Origin: Caldithrix sp.
Lineage (GTDB): Bacteria; Calditrichota; Calditrichia; Calditrichales; Calditrichaceae
DNA: 39,175 nucleotides
NCBI GenBank assembly: GCA_014730185.1
Contig: WJIP01000046.1
Location: 1-39,175 of the forward strand
Direction of reading: 5' to 3'
The translations under genes were made by a program, and so were the position numbers. Below, piece by piece: positions 33,363 to 39,175 of this stretch (position 1 is the first letter of the stretch; each line of letters opens with the position of its first letter). The notes beneath the pieces were generated by a model. The model made no database searches, was not told the DNA's origin, and was given only the letters and a program-made list of their open reading frames with translations.

Positions 33363-33809
33363 ATGAAAATAATCATTAAAAAATTATTTGACGGCAGCCA
33401 GTACATTGCATATTGCGAAAATCTTACCAATTGTTATGCTCAAGCTAAACACGCCGAAGAATTACAAGGTCTTATTAAACGCGCCATCGTTTTATATAAA
33501 GATTACATGGAGCAAAGGGGACAGACTTTGGATGAGGAACCGGAACATCCCATAATTAAACAAAACATCAAATTCGATCGACTTTCATCTGAACAAATTG
33601 GTGCTATATTTAAACGCCATAATTATTACGTGGAATATGCGGATAACCAATCCATTTTAATGCAAAACTCAGATTATCCCTTCAATCATGTGCATCTTCC
33701 GAATGTAAATGAAATTTCGCCTATAATCGTTAAACAGATTTTTGGTAAAGAGAATGTTAGTTATGTTCGCACTACGCCCATGCGGTTGCGAACATCCTCT
33801 TCCGTGTAA
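33363..33809 (+). CDS. Putative HicB-HicA fusion protein
   Basis: This 148-aa protein is not firmly recognised. Residues 1-52 resemble the HicB antitoxin fold: beta strands, then YIAYCENLTNCYAQAKHAEE and a helix LIKRAIVLYKDYME. Residues 72-130 resemble the HicA dsRNA-binding toxin fold: LSSEQIGAIFKRHNYYVEY, then HVHLPNVNEISPIIVKQIF. HicA normally has GSHH with a catalytic His; here that place reads DNQSILM, so the toxin half is probably inactive. Usual hicAB pairs are two separate genes. It might therefore be a domesticated regulator or a degenerate toxin-antitoxin. It stands alone with its own promoter. Confidence 0.5.
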   Translation: MKIIIKKLFDGSQYIAYCENLTNCYAQAKHAEELQGLIKRAIVLYKDYMEQRGQTLDEEPEHPIIKQNIKFDRLSSEQIGAIFKRHNYYVEYADNQSILMQNSDYPFNHVHLPNVNEISPIIVKQIFGKENVSYVRTTPMRLRTSSSV

Positions 33810-34029
33810 GACCTTATTAAAACTATATTAGTTTGACTGTTTTAGTCTTAAATTTGGATTAAATTGAAACACCGTTAATTCCATCCTCCGACATTTTTAC
33901 TTTAATGGATTCCGTTTTTTATTTATAAAAAGCATTTTTTTGGGCTCCTAATGGGTTCGACGATCCTGGTTTGCGAATTACGGAAGCAAACTGTAATATA
34001 GATAGTTTGAATAATAAAGGAGAGCAATT

Positions 34030-34785
34030 ATGGATTTTGCAGTTATTACGGGGGCAGGCAGTGGAATAGGCCAAGCCCTTGCTGTTGAGTTGGCCCGAGA
34101 GAAAAATATTAAAATATTGGGTGTGGGACGTCGATTGCAAACGTTGCAGGAAACAAAAATTCAGTTTCCTGAAAGAATCCATATACTGAAAGCGGATGTG
34201 AGTACCGTAGAAGGTAGAAAAAAAATCGTTAATGCCCTGCCGGATGGTGTTTCTGTCAAATTTCTGATTCATAATGCCGGTACTTTGCAACCGGTAGTAC
34301 CATTAGCAGAAATGAAACTGGAGGATTGGCAGCAACATATGTCGACCAATGTTGAAGGGCCTCTTTTTTTAACTAAGGCTCTGTTGCCCAAACTTGAAAA
34401 CGGACGCATCCTTCACATTTCCTCGGGAGCGGCCCATAAACCGTATCCGGGTTGGGGTGCCTATTGCACATCCAAGACAGCACTGTTTATGATTTATCAG
34501 ATATTGCGCCAGGAGTTAGCCGAAAAGAATATATCGGTAGGTAGTTTAAGACCAGGTGTTGTGGATACCCCGATGCAGGATGAGGTGCGAGCGTCCGATG
34601 AAAATGCATTTCCGGCATTGCCAAAATTTATTCAATATAAAAAAGAAGGAAAATTATTTTCACCCATAAGGGTTGCCCGTTTTATTATTCAATTGTTGTA
34701 TGAACTGGATAAGGATACCTATTCCGGAAAAGAGTGGGATATTCGGGAGCATGAACAAGAATTGAACAATTATAAAAATTTGTAA
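34030..34785 (+). CDS. SDR family oxidoreductase
   Basis: This 251-aa classical short-chain dehydrogenase has the cofactor motif TGAGSGIG (7-14). An arginine pair after strand 2 (GVGRR) suggests NADPH. It also has NAG, the catalytic Ser in HISSGAAH and the YxxxK pair in AYCTSK. The length is typical. The substrate is unknown; the overall pattern resembles sepiapterin-reductase-like or benzil-reductase-like SDRs. A good SD (AAGGAGA) precedes the ATG. It lies 65 bp before the EVE gene. Confidence 0.9.
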   Translation: MDFAVITGAGSGIGQALAVELAREKNIKILGVGRRLQTLQETKIQFPERIHILKADVSTVEGRKKIVNALPDGVSVKFLIHNAGTLQPVVPLAEMKLEDWQQHMSTNVEGPLFLTKALLPKLENGRILHISSGAAHKPYPGWGAYCTSKTALFMIYQILRQELAEKNISVGSLRPGVVDTPMQDEVRASDENAFPALPKFIQYKKEGKLFSPIRVARFIIQLLYELDKDTYSGKEWDIREHEQELNNYKNL

Positions 34786-34849
34786 AAGCCGTATCGGTCC
34801 TTTATCTTTGCCACTATTTTTATATGAATAAACAAGAAAGTGTAAATTT

Positions 34850-35320
34850 ATGCAGTATTGGCTTTTAAAAACAGAACCCAATACCTATTCTTGGGATGAT
34901 TTATTAAACGAAAAAAATCAGACAACCACCTGGGAAGGTGTCCGCAATTATCAGGCCCGTAATTTCATGCGCGATCAGATGAAACAAGGCGATCACGCAG
35001 TTATTTATCACAGTGTGGTTAAACCACAGGTCATTATGGGTATTGTGGAAATTATACGCGCAGCATATATCGATTATTTTGCCTTCGATCCAAAGCATTC
35101 GTATTATGATCCAAAAAGTAATCGGGACGATCCCAAGTGGGTTATGGTAGATGTAAAGGCCAAAGAAGCCTTTGAGCAGCCCATTAGCCGGGATATCTTA
35201 AAATCGATCCCTGAACTCCAAAATATGGTACTCTTTAAAAACAGTCGTCTATCGGTTCAACCTCTGCAGGCCAGTGAATGGCAAATTATATGCTCCCTAA
35301 GTCCAGTGAACGCCATATAA
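34850..35320 (+). CDS. EVE domain protein
   Basis: This 156-aa single EVE/PUA-like domain resembles the THYN1 group. It opens with [16 protein letters not shown], followed by [20 protein letters not shown] and [12 protein letters not shown] domains bind modified bases in DNA or RNA and are common near restriction genes, but no restriction or modification gene lies here. The role is therefore probably general nucleic-acid binding. Confidence 0.9.
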   Translation: MQYWLLKTEPNTYSWDDLLNEKNQTTTWEGVRNYQARNFMRDQMKQGDHAVIYHSVVKPQVIMGIVEIIRAAYIDYFAFDPKHSYYDPKSNRDDPKWVMVDVKAKEAFEQPISRDILKSIPELQNMVLFKNSRLSVQPLQASEWQIICSLSPVNAI

Positions 35321-35387
35321 AAATAAAATACAAGGAATATTTGAGCGTTATGAGCGTTACACCTGTTTTAATTTAATGAGGATAAGA

Positions 35388-36452
35388 ATGCAGCACGTTA
35401 TGAAACCGAACAGACCGGTTGGTATTGTTGGTTATGGTGCTTATATACCGGCATTTCGCATTATGTCTAGAGATATTTCCAGATTATGGCGCAATGAGCA
35501 GGACTTAAACTATCTTCCCATCGAACAAAAGAGTGTTCCGGGTGCCGATGAAGATACAATTACCATGTCTATCGAGGCTGCAAATAACGCCTTAGCGCGG
35601 GCCCGGGTTAATCCAAACCTCATACGTGCCATATGGGTTGGATCAGAATCTCATCCATATGCTGTAAAGCCCAGCGGAACGGTTGTTGCCGAAGCTTTAG
35701 AGATTTCCCCGCATGCGGTTAGCGGCGATTTCGAATTTGCCTGTAAAGCAGGAACAGAAGCTATTCAAGCAGCTATCGGATTTGTGGGCAGCTCCATGGC
35801 CGATTATGCGTTGGCTGTAGGGATGGATACCGCACAGGGGCGTCCGGGTGATGCTCTTGAATATACCGCTGCAGCCGGTGGTGCTGCCTTCATAATTGGT
35901 CCGGCTGAACAAGCGGTGGCTACCATTGAAGGATCCTATAGTTATGTGTCGGATACACCTGATTTTTTCAGAAGAGCCTACCAAAAATTTCCGGAGCATG
36001 GAAACCGGTTCACTGGTGAGCCGGCTTATTTTCATCATCTAAGAAATTCAGTCGGCACGTTGATGGAAGAAATGGCATTAAAAGCCCATGATTTTGATTA
36101 TGCCGTTTTTCATCAACCCAATACCAAGTTTCCGGTAAAACTGGCTAAAGAATTAGGATTTACCCGTGACCAGATTAAAGATGGTTTACTCGTACCTAAG
36201 ATTGGTAACACTTATGCCGGAGCCGCTGTTTTAGGATTAACGGCCATTCTGGATATAGCCAAACCAGGTTCTCGCATATTGGCGGCCAGCTTTGGCTCAG
36301 GCGCAGGTAGCGATGCATTTTGCCTGAGCATTAATAATCAAATAGAGGAAGTCAGAACTCTGGCTCCCATGACCACTCATTATGTTCGCCGGTCTGTAGT
36401 TATTGACTATGGCACCTATGCCCGTTGGCGCACTAAAATCATCCAGACATAG
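35388..36452 (+). CDS. Hydroxymethylglutaryl-CoA synthase, archaeal type
   Basis: It condenses acetyl-CoA with acetoacetyl-CoA to HMG-CoA. The 354-aa thiolase-fold protein matches the short archaeal class: [13 protein letters not shown], nucleophile C119 in FACKAGTEA, and catalytic H242 in FHQPNTKFP. The start at 35388 follows GAGG (35378-35381) by 6 bases; an ATG at 35376 lacks an SD. It is followed by a thiolase and a DUF35 zinc-ribbon protein, the same trio that forms the archaeal acetoacetyl-CoA thiolase/HMG-CoA synthase complex. No HMG-CoA reductase or lyase is in the window, so direction and product (isoprenoids or another branched acyl-CoA) are open. Confidence 0.9.
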   Translation: MQHVMKPNRPVGIVGYGAYIPAFRIMSRDISRLWRNEQDLNYLPIEQKSVPGADEDTITMSIEAANNALARARVNPNLIRAIWVGSESHPYAVKPSGTVVAEALEISPHAVSGDFEFACKAGTEAIQAAIGFVGSSMADYALAVGMDTAQGRPGDALEYTAAAGGAAFIIGPAEQAVATIEGSYSYVSDTPDFFRRAYQKFPEHGNRFTGEPAYFHHLRNSVGTLMEEMALKAHDFDYAVFHQPNTKFPVKLAKELGFTRDQIKDGLLVPKIGNTYAGAAVLGLTAILDIAKPGSRILAASFGSGAGSDAFCLSINNQIEEVRTLAPMTTHYVRRSVVIDYGTYARWRTKIIQT

Positions 36453-36496
36453 ATTTTAATCAAAACTACATGAACTGAATTATAAAGAAATATAAG

Positions 36497-37660
36497 ATGA
36501 ATAAAGTAGCTATTGTAGGTACTGGTCAAACCCCTGTACGTGAGCATTGGGAATTACCGATAAGGCATTTAGCCGTTGAGGCCTTGTTAAATGCACTGAA
36601 TGATAATAATCATGCCGTAACTCCACAGTCTATTTATGTCGGCAACATGTTGAGTGGCGCGCTTAGTGAGCAGGAACATTTGGGGGCACTCATAGCCGAT
36701 TATGCTGCTCTTGAGGGTACAGAAGCTGTAAAAGTGGAAGCTGCCTGTGCCTCCGGTGGTGCTGCCTTCCGGCAGGCGGTTTACGCCGTAGCCTCCGGAA
36801 CAGTTGACAGTGCTGCTATTGTTGGTGTCGAAAAACTTACGGAAATGTCAGGCAAGAACAGCTCATCAGCATTAGCAACCGCAGCAGACGCAGATTACGA
36901 AACCAGTTTAGGGCTCAGTTTTGTTGCTATTAATGCTCTGATTATGCGTCGCTATATGTATGAATACGGCTATGAAAAAGAAGATTTTGCATATTTCCCT
37001 GCCATTGCCCATAACAATGCTCAACAAAACCCAAACGCAATGTTTCATTTCGCTTTTGATAAAGAACAATACAGAAAATCTAAAATGATAGCGGATCCCA
37101 TCAATTTACTGGACTCCAGTCCTATTGCCGATGGTGCCGCAGCAGCTATTGTTGTTCCGCTGGAAAAAGCCAGAAAGATGACAAACAAATATGTCACCGT
37201 TGAAGCTTGTGAGGTAGGCACCGATACTCTGGCTCTGGATAATCGGAAAAACCCCATCTATTTGAAAGCCGTGGAGCGGAGCACTCTAAAAGCGATAAAT
37301 ACTGCAGGAATGAACCATAAGAATATTGATTTTTTTGAACTTCATGACGCCTTTAGCATCATCACATCCTTATCTTTAGAAGCCAGTGGATTTTGCCGGA
37401 TAGGTGAGGCGATAAAAGAAGTTCAAACCGGTCGTTTTAATATAGATGGCCAATTGCCCATCACGACGCATGGTGGCTTAAAGGGCAGGGGACACCCGGT
37501 AGGGGCAACCGGTATGTACCAAATTGTTGAGGCGGTGCAACAACTGATGGAAACCGCGCCTTCTGCATTGCAGCTTGATGATGCATCTGTGGGAATGGCC
37601 CAGAATATCGGCGGCAGTGGAGCAACCGTTATCACAACCTTACTGAAAAGAACCGGATAG
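36497..37660 (+). CDS. Acetyl-CoA C-acetyltransferase (archaeal/SCP-x type thiolase)
   Basis: This 387-aa thiolase lacks the loop of the classic bacterial biosynthetic enzymes and matches the archaeal partner of HMG-CoA synthase. Nucleophile C84 (EAACASGGAA), the HDAF motif (ELHDAFSI) and GGLKGRGHPVGATG are visible. It would make acetoacetyl-CoA from two acetyl-CoA and pass it to the neighbouring synthase. It starts 44 bp after the synthase gene and ends 10 bp before the DUF35 gene. Confidence 0.9.
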   Translation: MNKVAIVGTGQTPVREHWELPIRHLAVEALLNALNDNNHAVTPQSIYVGNMLSGALSEQEHLGALIADYAALEGTEAVKVEAACASGGAAFRQAVYAVASGTVDSAAIVGVEKLTEMSGKNSSSALATAADADYETSLGLSFVAINALIMRRYMYEYGYEKEDFAYFPAIAHNNAQQNPNAMFHFAFDKEQYRKSKMIADPINLLDSSPIADGAAAAIVVPLEKARKMTNKYVTVEACEVGTDTLALDNRKNPIYLKAVERSTLKAINTAGMNHKNIDFFELHDAFSIITSLSLEASGFCRIGEAIKEVQTGRFNIDGQLPITTHGGLKGRGHPVGATGMYQIVEAVQQLMETAPSALQLDDASVGMAQNIGGSGATVITTLLKRTG

Positions 37661-37670
37661 AGGTCGTTAG

Positions 37671-38072
37671 ATGGACATACCGCGTTATTGGCGATTAAGA
37701 AATCAGCGTTACAAACTTGAAGGCAGTCGCTGCAAAGCCTGCGGAAAATTATTTTTCCCCCCCAGGCAAATCTGCACGAAGTGTAAAAAACGGGAAATGG
37801 AACCGTATCGCTTCAGTGGTAGAGGTACCATCTACTCTTACACTACCGTCTATCAGACCTCCGAACGTTTCGAAAAACAATTGCCCAGTATTTTTGCTAT
37901 AGTGAAATTAGAAGAAGATGTTCTGGTCACCGCTCAACTGGCCGATATCCAGGAATGGGCTGTAAAAATCGGAATGGAGGTTAAAATGGTGGTCCGTAAG
38001 ATTTATGAAGAAAAACAGACCGGTCCCATAATGTATGGTTATAAATTCCGGCCCTTAATCGATGTCGATTAA
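37671..38072 (+). CDS. DUF35 zinc-ribbon / OB-fold protein
   Basis: This 133-aa protein has a rubredoxin-like zinc ribbon (C21, C24, C35, C38) and an OB fold (GRGTIYSYTTVYQTSERF through GMEVKMVV). In the archaeal complex this protein bridges thiolase and HMG-CoA synthase and shares the CoA site, so acetoacetyl-CoA is channelled. Its gene order here is the archaeal one, with GAGG upstream. It binds CoA esters but is not known to be catalytic. Confidence 0.9.
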   Translation: MDIPRYWRLRNQRYKLEGSRCKACGKLFFPPRQICTKCKKREMEPYRFSGRGTIYSYTTVYQTSERFEKQLPSIFAIVKLEEDVLVTAQLADIQEWAVKIGMEVKMVVRKIYEEKQTGPIMYGYKFRPLIDVD

Positions 38073-38475
38073 ATCAAAAAACCTCTGGCGTTAATAAGAT
38101 GATTCCTACTGCTGCCGAAATATTCAGGTTTGATATCATCTATATTTAGCGGTTTCTATAAAAACATGCGCTCAAATATTTCTCAATTAAGATCTATTCT
38201 GCATATTAAAATTTATGTAAGCTGCTTTGAATCGATAACCATATCACAATGGGTTTTTACTTTTGATTGTTTGGTTTTTATAAAAATACATGCTGATTAA
38301 CATCGGTACCTACCGTAATTTTTTCTAAAAATAATTGACACGTCTTTTATTAATATGTAAAATTAAGTTAAACTAAAAAATCTATACCTTTTGATTGAGA
38401 CATATTTAGATCTTATAACCTACTTCATATCAGAAATGTTCTTATAAATGGCGCTATTTAAGGAGGAATATCGCT
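38073..38475. other. Intergenic region before the carboxylase
   Basis: The 403 bp hold a strong promoter (38335-38363) and an SD (AGGAGG 38461-38466). The first 250 bp are AT-rich with no supported gene and no clear terminator for the preceding operon. The leader would be about 105 nt. Confidence 0.5.
38335..38363 (+). promoter_or_regulatory. Sigma-70-type promoter of the carboxylase gene
   Basis: A perfect TTGACA (38335-38340) and TAAAAT (38358-38363) are spaced by exactly 17 bp. Transcription would start near 38370. Confidence 0.65.
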
Positions 38476-39175
38476 TTGGCCAAAAGCACTAAGGATGATT
38501 TTATTCAAAGTAAAGCCCAAGTCAATTCTGAAAATCATAAACAAATAGAGAAGTGGTGGCAGGAAGAAACTGACCGTATCCTTGAACAGCGTAAAAATAT
38601 CCGCCTGGGCGGTGGTAAAAAAAATATCGAACGCCAGCATAAAAAAAACCGGTTAACCGCAAGGGAGCGGATCAAGCATCTTCTAGATGAACAATCCACA
38701 TTTTATGAATTAGGTCAGTTTGCAGCCTACGATATGTATTCGGAGTGGGGAGGGGCGCCGGCAGCCGGAACGGTGTGCGGCTTGGGATATATTGAAAATC
38801 GGTTATGTATGATTATAGCCAATGACGCGACCGTAAAAGCGGGTTCGTTTTTCCCTATGACTGCCAAAAAGGTAATCCGTGCTCAAACCATCGCTTATGA
38901 AAATCATATTCCCACAATATATCTCGTTGATTCAGCGGGTATATTTTTGCCCCTGCAGGAAGACGTTTTTCCGGATCAGGATGATTTCGGGCGCGTATTT
39001 TATCTTAATGCCCGTATGAGTGCCAAAGGCATCCCTCAAATTACAGCAATCATGGGTATGTGTGTGGCCGGTGGCGCCTATTTACCGGTTATGACGGACA
39101 AAATTTTGATGACCGAGGGCAGTGGTTTGTTTTTAGGTGGTCCGGCTCTGGTAAAAGCGGCCATTGGTCAGGTGA
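38476..39175 (+). CDS. Acyl-CoA carboxylase beta subunit, methylcrotonyl-type (partial)
   Basis: The frame opens at TTG 38476, 9 bases after AGGAGG, and is open to the window end (233 codons); the 3' end is missing. It is a carboxyltransferase of the biotin-dependent acyl-CoA carboxylases. VDSAGIFLPLQEDVFPDQDDFGRVFY and MCVAGGAYLPVMTDK, with EGSGLFLGGPALVKAAIGQ, resemble methylcrotonyl-CoA carboxylase beta (MccB/LiuB) more than propionyl-CoA carboxylase. The family is normally about 530 aa. Adjacent HMG-CoA genes fit leucine/HMG-CoA metabolism, but it has its own promoter. Confidence 0.87.
   Translation, partial: MAKSTKDDFIQSKAQVNSENHKQIEKWWQEETDRILEQRKNIRLGGGKKNIERQHKKNRLTARERIKHLLDEQSTFYELGQFAAYDMYSEWGGAPAAGTVCGLGYIENRLCMIIANDATVKAGSFFPMTAKKVIRAQTIAYENHIPTIYLVDSAGIFLPLQEDVFPDQDDFGRVFYLNARMSAKGIPQITAIMGMCVAGGAYLPVMTDKILMTEGSGLFLGGPALVKAAIGQV

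Noticed and set aside
1-39175. CRISPR array or insertion sequence
   Set aside because: No regularly spaced direct repeats, transposase frame or terminal inverted repeats were seen.

Overview
The window looks like a chromosomal segment of a bacterium from the Fibrobacterota-Chlorobiota-Bacteroidota (FCB) superphylum, most likely Calditrichota, Marinimicrobia or a related candidate phylum. The main evidence is a secreted multiheme cytochrome ending in a type IX secretion (Por) sorting domain with the typical NYPNPFNP motif. The housekeeping order thrS-infC-rpmI-rplT-pheS-pheT-zapA-rny also fits. The phylum assignment is inference. Base and codon use look even by eye, and no prophage, IS element or CRISPR array is visible.

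Layout. 1-3097: an exported multiheme cytochrome c with its terminator. 3283-8479: nicotinate phosphoribosyltransferase, two adjacent radical-SAM tRNA methylthiotransferases (MtaB and MiaB, overlapping at TTGA) and an MBL-fold exonuclease-like protein. 8509-12629: an accessory block with a patatin-like lipase, a two-TM protein with a CBS-like tail, a gene-transfer-agent-type holin and a leaderless amidase-SH3 endolysin. This is a lysis-like cassette with no phage structural genes. 12630-13623: a gene-poor stretch, then tRNA-Tyr and tRNA-Val, each with a promoter and a terminator. 13656-23594: the translation/division/RNA-decay block thrS, infC (AUU start), rpmI, rplT, pheS, pheT, a coiled-coil ZapB-like gene, zapA, a probable 6S RNA, rny and folD. 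23817-27542: a small membrane cysteine-rich protein, a DUF58 protein, and on the minus strand a PqqD-like protein and an OPT transporter. 27848-30679: a MerR regulator, tRNA-Pro(GGG), and an overlapping trio of polyprenyl-type glycosyltransferase, pcm and a DUF368 carrier-lipid transporter. 30932-33809: DoxX, DUF4174, a two-domain TonB-like lipoprotein, a GIY-YIG nuclease directly behind tRNA-Pro(CGG) on the minus strand, and a probable HicB-HicA fusion. 34030-39175: an SDR oxidoreductase, an EVE-domain protein, the archaeal-type HMG-CoA synthase / thiolase / DUF35 trio, and the start of an acyl-CoA carboxylase beta subunit that runs off the window.

The strongest candidates for something new are the patatin/CBS/holin/endolysin block, the single-chain HicB-HicA protein, the archaeal-type HMG-CoA trio next to a methylcrotonyl-type carboxylase, and the SD-less GIY-YIG gene 8 nt after a tRNA. 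Non-ATG starts are common here (TTG for miaB, thrS and the carboxylase; GTG for the MBL gene; ATT for infC). None of the four tRNA genes encodes its 3' CCA.
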